This document shows positions 41,153 through 51,263 of a stretch of 64,000 bases of DNA, piece after piece (position 1 is the first letter of the stretch; each line of letters opens with the position of its first letter). Source of the stretch: UBA981 sp942490995 (GTDB lineage Bacteria; Pseudomonadota; Gammaproteobacteria; Ga0077536); contig CALOBG010000021.1 of the NCBI GenBank assembly GCA_942490995.1, positions 99,700-163,699 of the forward strand. The letters run 5' to 3'. The position numbers and the translations under genes were made by a program. The notes below the pieces were generated by a model. It made no database searches. It was not told the DNA's origin and saw only the letters and a list, made by a program, of their open reading frames with translations.

Positions 41153-42502
41153 ATGAAACCGAACCGACCACTGGTATTCAACGCGTTCTCGATGAACTGC
41201 GTTTCCCACCTTCATCACGGCCTGTGGCGCCGCACCGACACGCGCGCACTCGAATACGCGTCGCTCGCACCCTGGATCGAACTCGCGGAAATCCTTGAGC
41301 AGGCCTGTTTCGACGCCCTGTTTCTGGCCGACGTGGTCGGCGCCTATGATCTCTACAAGGGCGGGCCGGAAACCGCCATTCGAGAAGCCATGCAGATCCC
41401 GGTCAACGATCCGACCCTGCTCATTCCGGCCATGGCCCACGCCACTGAGAACCTCGGCTTCGCATTCACCGGTTCGATACTTGCGGAACACCCGTTCAAT
41501 TTCGCGCGCCGCGCTTCAACCCTCGATCACCTGACCAACGGCCGTGTGGCCTGGAATATCGTTACCTCTTACCTGCCCAGCGCCGCGCGCAACCTCGGTT
41601 TTACCGATCTGCCGCGCCACGACGACCGCTACGAACGTGGCGATGACTATCTCGACGTGCTGTACAAACTGTGGGAAGCGAGCTGGGAGGACGATGCCGT
41701 GGTTCGCGATCGGGAGCGCGGTATCTACGCGGACGCGGACAAAGTCCATCGTATCGACCACGTCGGTCCGTATTACCAGGTCCCGGGGCCGCACCTGTGC
41801 GAGCCCTCGCCGCAGCGCACGCCGCTGCTGTACCAGGCCGGCGTCTCGGCGCGCGGCCGTGAATTCGCCGCTCGTCATGCCGAATGTGCCTTCGTACTCG
41901 GTAACGACAGCGCCGCGGTCGCGGCCGATATCCGTGCCCGCGCCGAACGTTACGGCCGCCGCAAGGACGACATCAGGATCATCCTGCCGCTGTCGATCAT
42001 CGTCGGCGGTAGTGAAACCGAAGCGCAGGCCAAGGCCGACGATTTTCGTCACACCTTGTCACTGGAAGGTGGCCTGGCGCACATGAGCGGCCACCTTGGT
42101 GTCGACCTTGCGACGATCGATCTCGAACGGCCGATTAAGGACTTCGACTTCAACGCTGTCGCCGGCACCGTCAAAACCTTGCTCGACAGCGCACCGGATC
42201 GGAACTGGACGTTCGGCGATCTGGCCCGGCGTCAGTTCAGCGGGCAATGGTTGGTTGGTGCGCCGGAACAGATCGCCGACCGGTTGCAGGCTCTGGCGGA
42301 CAAGGGCGCGGACGGATTCAACCTGATTTACGCCACCACGCCCGGTACGTTCGTCGACTTCATCGACGCAATCGCTCCGATCCTCAAGGCACGCGGGTTG
42401 ATGCAGTGCGAGTACCGCCCCGGTCCACTGCGCGAGAAACTGTTCGGCGACGCGCGCCTGCCCGCCAGGCACCCCGGCGGCGCATACCGCAAGCAGGCCT
42501 GA
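41153..42502 (+). CDS. NtaA/SnaA/DszA-family FMN-dependent monooxygenase
   Basis: A 449-residue luciferase-like monooxygenase of the two-component type that uses FMNH2 from a separate reductase. Recognisable: SLAPWIELAEILEQACFDAL, FLADVVGAYDLYKGGPETAI, the STLDHLTNGRVAWNIVTSYL stretch and ARNLGFTDLPRHDDRYERGD, all standard for nitrilotriacetate and alkanesulfur-type monooxygenases. It lies just downstream of the TetR gene and may be part of the same regulon as the divergent flavin monooxygenase. No flavin reductase is adjacent. The substrate is unknown. Confidence 0.88.
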   Translation: MKPNRPLVFNAFSMNCVSHLHHGLWRRTDTRALEYASLAPWIELAEILEQACFDALFLADVVGAYDLYKGGPETAIREAMQIPVNDPTLLIPAMAHATENLGFAFTGSILAEHPFNFARRASTLDHLTNGRVAWNIVTSYLPSAARNLGFTDLPRHDDRYERGDDYLDVLYKLWEASWEDDAVVRDRERGIYADADKVHRIDHVGPYYQVPGPHLCEPSPQRTPLLYQAGVSARGREFAARHAECAFVLGNDSAAVAADIRARAERYGRRKDDIRIILPLSIIVGGSETEAQAKADDFRHTLSLEGGLAHMSGHLGVDLATIDLERPIKDFDFNAVAGTVKTLLDSAPDRNWTFGDLARRQFSGQWLVGAPEQIADRLQALADKGADGFNLIYATTPGTFVDFIDAIAPILKARGLMQCEYRPGPLREKLFGDARLPARHPGGAYRKQA

Positions 42503-42512
42503 TCGACCGCTT

Positions 42513-43517
42513 TTACTTGACGCGCGAGCGCGGACCGCGCTCCGGGTCAACGACAAGGTCGACGATTTTTCTCGCTTCGGTAGCGGACACCGGCGATGCC
42601 TGCGCGGGTGTGTTTTCGCCGGTTGGTTTTTCGACTTCAGCGGCAGCGACCTGCGGCCGGCGCGGCTTGCGCAACGAGCGGGCGTCGTAAACTTCAGTGC
42701 CATACAAACCGGTATCGATGCGATCCCGGGCGATATCCGCAATCATGACCGCGTCGATAACTTTTTTGCCGTCGGCGAAACCATACACCAGGGCCAGTTC
42801 GCAAAGCGTGTTGATGACCCGCGGAATACCGCCGCTGTTCGAGTAGATCAGTCGCAAGGCGTTTTTGTGGAACAGTTGCGGATCGCCACCCGCCACCTGT
42901 ACGCGGTGGCGAACATAGGCCGCGGTTTCCTTTTCGTCGAGCGGTTCGAGCCTGGCCATGACGTTGATGCGTTGCGCAAGTTGTCGCAACTCGTGGCGCT
43001 TGAGCACGTCATGCAGTTCCGGCTGTCCGACCAGCAGCAGCTGCATCAGGGTGTGGTCATCGGCGTTGACGTTGGTCAGCAGGCGCAGCTCTTCCAGCGT
43101 TTGCGGATCCAGGTTCTGCGCCTCATCGACAATCAGGATCACGCGCCGGCCGGCGCCGTACTCCGCCACCAGGAACTCGACAAAATCGTGGTACAGCTCG
43201 ATCTTGTCCTTGTCTTTGAAGGGCAGGTCGAACGCCAGCGCCACCCACTGCATGAGGTTTCCGAACCCGCTGTGGGTGTTCGAGATCAGGCCGACCGTGA
43301 CGCTGTCGCCAAGCTGATTCAACAACTGGCGGACCAGGGTGGTTTTACCTGATCCCACCTCGCCGGTAACCACCGACAGGGTGAGCTGGTTACTCACCGC
43401 GTAATCCAGGATCGACAACGCGAGCTGGTGCTTGCGGCTCTCGAACAGGTAGGCCGGATCGGGCAGCAGGCTGAACGGTTTGGCCTTCAGACCGTAGAAT
43501 TCTTCGTACACGGGCAT
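42513..43517 (-). CDS. ExeA/GspA-like AAA ATPase
   Basis: A 334-residue ATPase. It opens MPVYEEFYGLKAKPFSLLPD, a hallmark of ExeA/GspA and related MSHA/exopolysaccharide ATPases. Walker A is GEVGSGKTT, Walker B VILIVDEAQNL, followed by sensor and arginine-finger regions (RINVMARLEPLDEKE). The C-terminal 60 residues are low in order and have no peptidoglycan-binding domain, which full ExeA proteins carry. Such ATPases help build secretin assemblies or exopolysaccharide machinery. None of those partners is in the window. It ends 10 bp from the convergent monooxygenase gene. Confidence 0.85.
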   Translation of the reverse strand: MPVYEEFYGLKAKPFSLLPDPAYLFESRKHQLALSILDYAVSNQLTLSVVTGEVGSGKTTLVRQLLNQLGDSVTVGLISNTHSGFGNLMQWVALAFDLPFKDKDKIELYHDFVEFLVAEYGAGRRVILIVDEAQNLDPQTLEELRLLTNVNADDHTLMQLLLVGQPELHDVLKRHELRQLAQRINVMARLEPLDEKETAAYVRHRVQVAGGDPQLFHKNALRLIYSNSGGIPRVINTLCELALVYGFADGKKVIDAVMIADIARDRIDTGLYGTEVYDARSLRKPRRPQVAAAEVEKPTGENTPAQASPVSATEARKIVDLVVDPERGPRSRVK

Positions 43518-43664
43518 AATCTTTTTTTATACGGGCGTTTCAATCCTAACCCCGTTGTGCTGCTTGTCCAGTGACTCAGCGCGGTAATTGCGGATTGATT
43601 CACACGCGTTACAGGGTGGCGGCCACGTCTATCCGGCCCCACGCGGCATGATTTAACATGGGGT

Positions 43665-44345
43665 ATGCCCAATCAACCTGCACCGGCGAGGCCTTCGGCT
43701 TCGGTCCTCATCGTTCGCGACGGCGCCGAGTCACTTGAAGTACTGCTCCTGCGCCGCAATGAAAAAGTCGTGTTCCACGGCGGCGCCTGGGTATTCCCCG
43801 GCGGCCGCGTCGATAAGGCCGACGGCAGTACCGAGCCCGACGCTGAACTGACCACCGCCAGGCGCGCGGCGGCACGTGAAACAATGGAAGAAGCCGGCCT
43901 GCATATCGACGACGGCGCCCTGCTGCCGTTTGCGCACTGGACCACCCCGCTGGAGCTGCCGAAGCGCTTTGCCACCTGGTTCTTCGCGGCCGCAATCGAA
44001 GCCGAGGCGCAAGTCCGCATCGACGCCTCGGAAATTGTTGACCACCGCTGGATGTCCGCACCAGACGCGCTTCGGCAACACCTGTCCGGCGAGCTGAGCT
44101 TGCCCGGCCCGACGTTCGTGACCCTGCTGCGCTTCAAGGCGTTCAGGACCAGCCAGGAACTGCGCGAGCACGTCGGCGCGACCGACATTCAGCGCTTTGT
44201 GCCACGCCTCGCGAAATTGCCCGACGGCCGCTGTGCGCTGTACAGCGAAGATGCCGGCTATGACACCCTCGACCTGGACGCGCCGGGCCCGCGCCACCGC
44301 CTGGTCATGCGCGGCACGGACTGGCAATACCTCAATGATTTCTGA
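43665..44345 (+). CDS. NUDIX hydrolase
   Basis: A 226-residue NUDIX protein. The box is seen as GGRVDKAD... with an enlarged loop, ending ARRAAARETMEEAGL (catalytic RExxEExG). The opening SVLIVRDGAESLEVLLLRRN and GAWVFPGGRVD resemble NUDT7/NUDT19-type acyl-CoA or nucleotide-sugar diphosphatases. Location is cytoplasmic. The AlkB-like gene follows after 109 bp in the same direction. Confidence 0.87.
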   Translation: MPNQPAPARPSASVLIVRDGAESLEVLLLRRNEKVVFHGGAWVFPGGRVDKADGSTEPDAELTTARRAAARETMEEAGLHIDDGALLPFAHWTTPLELPKRFATWFFAAAIEAEAQVRIDASEIVDHRWMSAPDALRQHLSGELSLPGPTFVTLLRFKAFRTSQELREHVGATDIQRFVPRLAKLPDGRCALYSEDAGYDTLDLDAPGPRHRLVMRGTDWQYLNDF

Positions 44346-44454
44346 ATGGCGCCGCCGGCTGCGGCGCGACCCTGCAAAATCCCGGCGGTAGTCCAATTTC
44401 GGCCCGTTTTGCGCCACAATAGCCCTGTCGCCTGCGGCGGAGGAGAACTTGACC

Positions 44455-45651
44455 ATGTGGAAGTATCTGCGTTTTGCCTACATACACTGGATCTGGATCC
44501 CACTGACCATGGCCGGCATCCTGCTCGGCGGCTGGTGGACCTGGAGCGGAGTGGTGTTCCTGTTCGCGGTCGGGGTCGGCGGCGAGGTGCTGAGCAAAAA
44601 CTGGCGCGATGAATCCAACCCCGACTACGGCTACCCGATCATTCACGACTTGATCCTCTATTCCGCCGTCGTTGGCCACGTACTGGCGGTGTTCGTAGCG
44701 GCCTGGGCGTGCAGCAACAGCGACCCCTTGGGTTTCGGCGCCTGGCTCAACAGCGCCGCGGCAGCCAGCGGCGTACCGATCGACGTCTTTGCCGCGCGCG
44801 CCGGCAACGTCTGGCACGACTACGTCGGCATGGGCCTGTCGCTCGGCGGTGTACTCGGAGTCAGTGGCATTTCAGCGGCTCACGAACTTACCCATCGCAC
44901 CGCCCATCCGCTCGATATGTGGTTCGGGCGCTGGGATTTCGCCCTGAGTTTCGGCACCAACTTTGCCACCGAACATGTTTTTGGCCATCACCGTAACCTC
45001 GGCTACGCGGGTATCGACTCGGTATCGCCCAAACGCGGCACCGGGTTCTACGAATTCCTGACCCGCGGCGGCTGGGACCAGTGGCGCGGTGGCTACGACA
45101 TCGAACGCCAGCGCCTGAAACAAGCTGGTAAAGCGTGGCTGTCGCCAGGCAACCGGGTCGTGCACGCCTGGCTGCGCGGCGCGCTGGTGGTCACGGCGGT
45201 GGGCCTGATCGGCGGCTGGCTGGCGCTCGCGGTGTGGCTGCTGGCGGCGGCGTTTTCGAAATACATCCTCGAAGGCCTGAATTTTTTCTCACATTACGGA
45301 TTGATCCGCCTCGAGGGCGAAAAGATCACAACCCGCAATACGTTTTCGAGCTTCAATCCGCTGAGCAATCACTTCACATTCAACCTCGGCCGGCACGGTT
45401 CGCACCACGAGTACGACCGCCCCTATTGCCAGCATCAATACAAGCCGATGCCGGAATCGCCGTACGGCTACCTGACCATGACCCTGGTGTCATGGATACC
45501 GCCGCTGTTCTGGAAGCTCATGATCCCGATGCTGAAAGAGTGGGACGAGAAATGGGCGACGCCGGCCGAACTCGAAGTGATCGCCAGGCACAACCGCGAA
45601 TCCGGGATCCGAGCGCTGGAATCGGTCGGCAACGACGCGCTGCCAGCCTGA
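44455..45651 (+). CDS. AlkB-like membrane di-iron alkane hydroxylase
   Basis: A 398-residue integral membrane hydroxylase. Early hydrophobic helices are followed by the eight-histidine di-iron pattern: HELTHRTAH, then EHVFGHHRN (HxxxxHH), NFFSHYG and RHGSHHEYDRPY. Family members hydroxylate the terminal carbon of alkanes or related chains, with electrons from rubredoxin or a ferredoxin. Start at ATG 44455 with AGGAG nine bases upstream; TTG 44449 is less likely. No rubredoxin gene is nearby, but a convergent FAD/ferredoxin-type oxidoreductase gene begins 8 bp after its stop. Length matches AlkB. Confidence 0.88.
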   Translation: MWKYLRFAYIHWIWIPLTMAGILLGGWWTWSGVVFLFAVGVGGEVLSKNWRDESNPDYGYPIIHDLILYSAVVGHVLAVFVAAWACSNSDPLGFGAWLNSAAAASGVPIDVFAARAGNVWHDYVGMGLSLGGVLGVSGISAAHELTHRTAHPLDMWFGRWDFALSFGTNFATEHVFGHHRNLGYAGIDSVSPKRGTGFYEFLTRGGWDQWRGGYDIERQRLKQAGKAWLSPGNRVVHAWLRGALVVTAVGLIGGWLALAVWLLAAAFSKYILEGLNFFSHYGLIRLEGEKITTRNTFSSFNPLSNHFTFNLGRHGSHHEYDRPYCQHQYKPMPESPYGYLTMTLVSWIPPLFWKLMIPMLKEWDEKWATPAELEVIARHNRESGIRALESVGNDALPA

Positions 45652-45659
45652 CCACGCCG

Positions 45660-46766
45660 TCAGTCGCGCTCCGCTTGCGTTAGCACCTGGCGCAAGGTAT
45701 CGGTGATTGCGTATTCGGGTGAGATGGCGCCGTGCGGGCAGGCGCTGACGCAGGCGTAACAACGGATACATTCGCGCTCGTTGATGAACAGGGTGTTGTA
45801 GTACAGGCCTGAGGAGTGCGCCGGGCGCAAGGCCTGGATACCTTTGACCCGGCCGCCGGCATCGAGCGCCAGGCCGGCGGTCTCGACGATACAGTTTTCG
45901 ACCGGCTTGACCAGCAGACACTCGTCACACAGCACGCAGCGGCGATTATCGATCACCGGCGCGGGCGAGCGGGCATCCTCGAACACGTCGCGATAGATCG
46001 CATCGGCCGCCATGCCGGCCGCCGTCAACAACGCACAACCGGCATCGATCATAGGCGGCGGGCCACACAGGAACGCCGCCGCGTCGGTACAATCCAGGCG
46101 CCCGCTGTCGAGCCCCGCGCGTTTGATGTATTCGGTCACCAGGCCGCGCGCGCCGCGCCAGTCGGAATCCTCGGCTTCGTCAGACAGCACCTGCACGAAT
46201 TCAAACACGTGGCGCTGGTGCCACTGCCGCGCCAGCGCGGCCAGCTCTTCCTCGGCGTAAAGGTCGGCCGGGGTGCGAGCGCCGTAGAAAAAATAACAAT
46301 CACGGGCCTGCTGTTCTCTGCAGGCCTGCTGCAGCAGCGCCATAATCGCACTCATGCCGCTACCGCCGGCGATACAGATCATGGTGTTCGATGCGGCGTT
46401 GAGGCCGAAGCTGCCGAGCGGACCGGCAATTTCGATGGCGGCGCCGCTGCGGTCGCCCGCCGCCAGCCATTGCGACACCTCACCACCCGGCACCACCCGT
46501 ATATAAAAAGTGTGTTCGCCAGGCTGCTCGGCGCGTGGATCGCGTGCGAACGAGTATGGCCGCGGCCGTGCGATGCCGGGAAACCCTAACGCCGCGAACT
46601 GACCTGCTTGGGCGTACAGCGGCGGGCTGCCGGCGGCGCAGCGCACCACCACTTCGAAGGTGTCGTGGGTGAGGTCGCGCTGCGACACGATGGTCGCCCG
46701 GTTGCGGACCACGCGAGGCGTGCGGATAGCCGCGCGCGGTTGCGGCGGCCTCAGCGGATCACGCAC
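45660..46766 (-). CDS. FAD/NAD oxidoreductase with C-terminal Fe-S ferredoxin domain
   Basis: A 368-residue electron-transfer protein. The ferredoxin-reductase module comes first: FAD site RPRPYSFARDP, NAD site ICIAGGSGMSAIMALL and the C-terminal FLCGPPPMIDAG. After it is an Fe-S domain with CVLCDECLLVKPVENC and CIRCYACVSACPHGAI, the second a standard 4Fe-4S motif. The gene starts inside the last 8 bases of the molybdopterin oxidoreductase gene (46759-46766), so the two are translationally coupled and this is probably its redox partner. Confidence 0.87.
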   Translation of the reverse strand: MRDPLRPPQPRAAIRTPRVVRNRATIVSQRDLTHDTFEVVVRCAAGSPPLYAQAGQFAALGFPGIARPRPYSFARDPRAEQPGEHTFYIRVVPGGEVSQWLAAGDRSGAAIEIAGPLGSFGLNAASNTMICIAGGSGMSAIMALLQQACREQQARDCYFFYGARTPADLYAEEELAALARQWHQRHVFEFVQVLSDEAEDSDWRGARGLVTEYIKRAGLDSGRLDCTDAAAFLCGPPPMIDAGCALLTAAGMAADAIYRDVFEDARSPAPVIDNRRCVLCDECLLVKPVENCIVETAGLALDAGGRVKGIQALRPAHSSGLYYNTLFINERECIRCYACVSACPHGAISPEYAITDTLRQVLTQAERD

Positions 46767-49059
46767 GCTCAGCGAAAATCCCTGGATATTGTTTTTCAGC
46801 GAGCGCCAGCACCTCGGTGTCGCTCAGCGTGCTGTCGCGATTACGCGTGCGCCACATGCGCAGATAACCGGCCTGCCCACCCCATTCCTTGAGCAGCGCC
46901 TGACGACACATCGCCTCGCTGGCCGGCTCGATTTCCGCGAGCACCGAGTAGAACGACGGCGCGAAACCGAAATCGGACAACACCTCGGTATTCAGGGCAT
47001 TGACGTTGACGCCGCCCGGCGTGTTGCTGCCCTTGAACTGTTTCTGCGTCCCAACCATGCCCGGTAGCAGGCCCTCGACAATCACGGCGTAGCCGTAGGT
47101 TTCGCCGCGGTCGTTGTAGAGCCGGCACAAATCGCCGTCGACGATGCCACGCGCGGCCGCTTCTGCGGGACAGATTTCGATGGTTGGCCGCGACTGCATC
47201 GCCTGCAGACGCTCGACCGACTGGAACGAGTCGCCGATAAAATAATGTGAGGCGTTGCTGAATACCTGCAGCGGAAATTGTGCGCGTTTGGGATCTTCCT
47301 GGCCTTCCATTTCCGGTACATAGGTCGGCATGGGGTCCTGGCCGAGCGCTTTCAGTTCATCGCTGTAGAGCTGGATTTTGCCGTCCTTGGTTGGCCAGCC
47401 GACGGTCAGGTAATCGCGCCGCGGCGAGTCGAACTTGCCCATCGCCCAGCCGTTGGCCTTGAACTGCTCGTACTCGATGCCTTCGATCAGCGGGTTGGTT
47501 TCGTTTTTCAACAAAACGTCGCGGATGATCTCTTCATCGGTCTGGGTAAAGGCGTTGTCGCTCGATTCCACGTAGCCCATGTGCCGGGCCAGGCGGCGGA
47601 ACAGCTCGGAATTGGACACGCTTTCACCAAGCGGTTCGATCACCGGCAGGTTCATCGCGTAATGGTAATAGCCGTACGAGCCGTGCATGTCGGTGCGTTC
47701 GAGCTGGGTATCGGCGGGCAGGACGATGTCGGCGTAATCACAGGAGTCGGTCCAAAAGGTATCGTGAACGACCGTAAAGACATCCTCGCGCATCAGCCCT
47801 TTGCGCATATTGTTCGAGTTCGGCACACAGTTCGCGGGGTCGGCGTTGTATACGAACAGACACTTGATCGGTGGATCGAGCTGCTGCTCATCGACGCCGA
47901 TGTTGTCGGCCAGCGCGCGCCCCATCTGCACCATGTTCACGATCCGCTTGCTGTTGCGGTCACCGAGGTCAAAGCGCTGGAAAGCATCAAAAAAGAACGG
48001 ATCCCAGTTTTCCTCGATACGGCCGAAACCGGCGCCACCGCAACGTTCGCGCCAGGCGCCGGTAATGCTCGGCAGGATCAGCACCGAGCGACACATCTGG
48101 CCGGAATTCTGGTGACGATTGAGGCCGTGGCCGGCGCGGATATTGGTCTTTTTGGTCGATCCGTACAGCAGCGCGAGTTTTTCGATGTCACTCTCCGGGA
48201 GTCCGGTAATACGGGCGACTCGATCGAGCGGGTATTCGGGCAGGCGTTGTTCGAGCAGTTCCTGCCAGCCGCGGGTGTGGCGCTCGAGAAAATCCTGGTC
48301 ATGCAGGTGGTTGTCGACAATGACCTTCATCATACCCAGCGCCAGCGCACCATCGGTGCCTGGCTTCGGCTGGATGTGCCAGTCCGCGGTCCAGGTAGTA
48401 CGGGTCTGGCGCGGGTCGATGGCGATCACTCGGCAGCCACGCGCCTGCGCTTCGCGCAGAAATGGCATGGCGTGGACGCCGGTACTGACCGGGTTGTAAC
48501 CCCACAGAATGATCACCTCGGCGTCCTCCGAGGCGATCGCGATATCGGCGCCATTGGCCGACCCATAGGTATGATGGTTGGCCCAGTAGGCGGCGTGCAC
48601 GCAGATCGACATTTCCAGACGCGCCGCTTCCATCTTGTTCCAGAAGCGGTTGTCCATGCCCCAGTAGCCGATGTGGCCAAGGGTCCCGGAAAAATTGAAC
48701 GGCTGGATCGCCTCGGAGCCGTAAGTCTCGATAATGCGTTTGAAATTGCCGGTAACCGTCTCCAGCGCTTCGTCCCAACCGATGCGTTCGAACTGCGCGC
48801 CGGGTCCGCGTGGGCCTAGCCGTTTGTGCGGATAAAGCACCCGGTTTTCGTTATAAACCAGATCAAGATAGTGATTGACCTTGTTGCACAGGTAACCGCG
48901 CGTGATGGGGTGGCTGGGGTCACCCTGGACCTTGACCGCACGCATGGTGCGATCGTCGCGGGTGACGAGCATCGAGCAGGTATCCGGGCAATCGTGCGGG
49001 CAGACCACGTGGTGCAGAGAATGTCCTTCGGGAACTTCAAGCCGGGTGCTGCGGGTCAT
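46759..49059 (-). CDS. Molybdopterin oxidoreductase
   Basis: A 766-residue DMSO-reductase-family enzyme. The N-terminal CPHDCPDTCSMLV with a later YLCNK supplies the 4Fe-4S cysteines, and the molybdopterin-binding regions appear as LWGYNPVSTGVHAM, AIDPRQTRTTWTADWHIQPK and a C-terminal dinucleotide domain (ICPAEAAARGIVDGDLCRLY). No Tat signal is present, so it is cytoplasmic. The family includes formate dehydrogenase-like and uncharacterised assimilatory enzymes, and the substrate is not clear. It forms a two-gene operon with the FAD/Fe-S protein. Confidence 0.88.
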   Translation of the reverse strand: MTRSTRLEVPEGHSLHHVVCPHDCPDTCSMLVTRDDRTMRAVKVQGDPSHPITRGYLCNKVNHYLDLVYNENRVLYPHKRLGPRGPGAQFERIGWDEALETVTGNFKRIIETYGSEAIQPFNFSGTLGHIGYWGMDNRFWNKMEAARLEMSICVHAAYWANHHTYGSANGADIAIASEDAEVIILWGYNPVSTGVHAMPFLREAQARGCRVIAIDPRQTRTTWTADWHIQPKPGTDGALALGMMKVIVDNHLHDQDFLERHTRGWQELLEQRLPEYPLDRVARITGLPESDIEKLALLYGSTKKTNIRAGHGLNRHQNSGQMCRSVLILPSITGAWRERCGGAGFGRIEENWDPFFFDAFQRFDLGDRNSKRIVNMVQMGRALADNIGVDEQQLDPPIKCLFVYNADPANCVPNSNNMRKGLMREDVFTVVHDTFWTDSCDYADIVLPADTQLERTDMHGSYGYYHYAMNLPVIEPLGESVSNSELFRRLARHMGYVESSDNAFTQTDEEIIRDVLLKNETNPLIEGIEYEQFKANGWAMGKFDSPRRDYLTVGWPTKDGKIQLYSDELKALGQDPMPTYVPEMEGQEDPKRAQFPLQVFSNASHYFIGDSFQSVERLQAMQSRPTIEICPAEAAARGIVDGDLCRLYNDRGETYGYAVIVEGLLPGMVGTQKQFKGSNTPGGVNVNALNTEVLSDFGFAPSFYSVLAEIEPASEAMCRQALLKEWGGQAGYLRMWRTRNRDSTLSDTEVLALAEKQYPGIFAERA

Positions 49060-49192
49060 GGGTCATCCCTGAACGTTTGGGCGTGCTGCCAAGTATAACG
49101 CCGGCACCCAACCTTGCCCGCCGTCCCGGCCCTGGCAGCCGGGATCGCGGGCCTTATGGTAGGGTAGCGCCGCCGGATCCCAGGAAAACACC

Positions 49193-51232
49193 ATGAATCG
49201 ACTCCAAAACTCGACCAGTCCGTATCTGTTGCAGCACGCCGACAACCCCGTCGAGTGGCACCCCTGGGACGACGAAGCACTGGCGCTGGCCAAACGCGAA
49301 AACAAACCGATCCTGCTGTCGATTGGCTATTCCGCCTGTCACTGGTGCCATGTAATGGCCCACGAATCGTTCGAAAGCGTGCAGGTCGCCAAGCTCATGA
49401 ACGAGAACTTCATCAACATCAAGGTCGACCGCGAAGAACGTCCCGATCTCGATCGCATCTACCAGACCGCCCACCAGATCCTGACGCGCAAGCGCGGCGG
49501 CTGGCCGTTGACCATGTTCCTCGACCCCGAGGACCACCTGCCGTTTTTCGGCGGTACTTATTTCCCGCCGCAGGCGCGCCGCGACGTGCCCGGATTTCGT
49601 GATGTGCTGCGTGGCATCTCGAAATCCTACGGCAGCAAAAACGACAATATCGACGAGTTCAAGTCACAGTTGCGCGGGGCGCTCGGTCAGGCGCTCGGCG
49701 GCGGCGCGCCGGGCGAACCCGACACCACCATGGTCGACCGCGCCTGCGGCCAGATCGATGCAAGTTTCGACGCCGAGCGCGGCGGTTTCAGCGAGGCGCC
49801 GAAGTTTCCACATCCGGCCGGACTCGAACTCCTGCTCGATGCGGCGGCGACTACCGACGAAACACAGAAATCGGAACGTGCCCTGCACATGCTCGACCTG
49901 ACCTTGAGCGGGATGGCCTGCGGCGGGCTCTACGATCATCTCGGCGGCGGTTTTTTCCGCTATTCCGTCGACGCCGAATGGACCGTCCCGCATTTCGAAA
50001 AAATGCTCTACGACAATGGTCCGCTGCTGTCGCTGTACGCGCGCCGCGCGGCAACCACGAATTCGGCGTTCTACCGCGCCGTCGCCAACGACACCGCGGA
50101 TTGGATCATGCGCGAAATGCAGCTCGACAACGGCGGTATCTGTTCCAGCCTCGACGCGGACTCGGAAGGCAAGGAAGGGCAATTTTATGTGTGGACCTAT
50201 GACGAGGTGCGCGACATTCTCGGCGAGCGCTACGACAGCTTCGCGGCCGCCTACGGACTCGAAGGCAAGGCCAATTTCGAGAAACTCTGGCACCTGCGGC
50301 TGACCGCGCCGGCGGCGACCACGCCACGCCTGGACAATGACCCGGGCGACGAATTCCGTGCCGATCGCGCGCGCCTGCTCGAAGTACGCGACGCCCGCAC
50401 GCGTCCCGGGCGGGACGACAAGGTCCTGTGCGCGTGGAATGCCCTGACTATCCGCGGATTGGCCGACATCGGCCAGGCGCTCGGTCGCGAGGATTGTATC
50501 GACGCCGCCTGCCGGGCCGTCGACTACCTGCGGGACAAGCACTGGCGCGACGGTCGACTGCTGGCCAGCAGTCGTGACGGCCAGGCCCATCTGAGCGCCT
50601 ACCTCGACGACTACGCGTTTCTGATCGACGCGCTGCTTGTGTTGTTATCGGCGCGCTGGCGCGACACCGATCTGAACTTCGCCATCGCGCTGGCCGACGC
50701 GCTGCTCGAGCATTTCGAAGATCGTGAACAGGGCGGGTTCTTTTTCACCGCCGGCGATCACGAGGATCTGATCCAGCGCGCGCGTTCGTTCAGCGATGAC
50801 TCACTGCCATCCGGCAACGGCATGGCGATACGCGCCCTGCTCGAACTCGGGCATCTGGTCGGCGATCCTCGTTACCTGGAAACGGCCGAACGCGCCCTGC
50901 GCGCCGGCATGACCGATGCCGAGCGCTGGCCGTCGGCACACGCCACCCTGATGCGCGCCCTGCTCGACTTCAGTCAGCCCCCGGAACGGCTGGTGCTGCG
51001 TGGCACCGAGGACGCCGCTGCGCCGTGGCTGGCTTTGGCGCGGAACAAACTCTCTGAACGGATGCGCGCCTATGTGATCCCGACCACGGCCACCGCTCTG
51101 CCGGGCCTGCTGGCGAGCCGCGATGCGCAGGACGCCAGCGTGACCGCCTACTACTGCAGCGGTCAGGCCTGCAGTGCACCGGCGACGACCCTGGACGCAT
51201 TAGCGGCAAACCTGGAGCAGCGACCCGTCTAG
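49193..51232 (+). CDS. YyaL/SPATA20-type thioredoxin-domain protein (DUF255)
   Basis: A 679-residue cytoplasmic protein. The N-terminal thioredoxin-like domain (MNRLQNSTSPYLLQHADNPV, then IGYSACHWCHVMAHESF with CxxC) is followed by an alpha/alpha-toroid glycosidase-like region (PKFPHPAGLELLLDAA, HFEKMLYDNGPLLSLYARRA). These proteins are widespread but their reaction is not known. Start at ATG 49193 in the standard position for the family. It is divergent from the molybdopterin oxidoreductase gene and convergent with the HDOD gene. Confidence 0.9.
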   Translation: MNRLQNSTSPYLLQHADNPVEWHPWDDEALALAKRENKPILLSIGYSACHWCHVMAHESFESVQVAKLMNENFINIKVDREERPDLDRIYQTAHQILTRKRGGWPLTMFLDPEDHLPFFGGTYFPPQARRDVPGFRDVLRGISKSYGSKNDNIDEFKSQLRGALGQALGGGAPGEPDTTMVDRACGQIDASFDAERGGFSEAPKFPHPAGLELLLDAAATTDETQKSERALHMLDLTLSGMACGGLYDHLGGGFFRYSVDAEWTVPHFEKMLYDNGPLLSLYARRAATTNSAFYRAVANDTADWIMREMQLDNGGICSSLDADSEGKEGQFYVWTYDEVRDILGERYDSFAAAYGLEGKANFEKLWHLRLTAPAATTPRLDNDPGDEFRADRARLLEVRDARTRPGRDDKVLCAWNALTIRGLADIGQALGREDCIDAACRAVDYLRDKHWRDGRLLASSRDGQAHLSAYLDDYAFLIDALLVLLSARWRDTDLNFAIALADALLEHFEDREQGGFFFTAGDHEDLIQRARSFSDDSLPSGNGMAIRALLELGHLVGDPRYLETAERALRAGMTDAERWPSAHATLMRALLDFSQPPERLVLRGTEDAAAPWLALARNKLSERMRAYVIPTTATALPGLLASRDAQDASVTAYYCSGQACSAPATTLDALAANLEQRPV

Positions 51233-51263
51233 CTGCTGTCCCAGGCCGCGACCTCGACGCGTA

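Noticed and set aside
47278..48819. 513-codon plus-strand open frame opposite the molybdopterin oxidoreductase
   Set aside because: Antisense to a well-supported gene and without recognisable domains.
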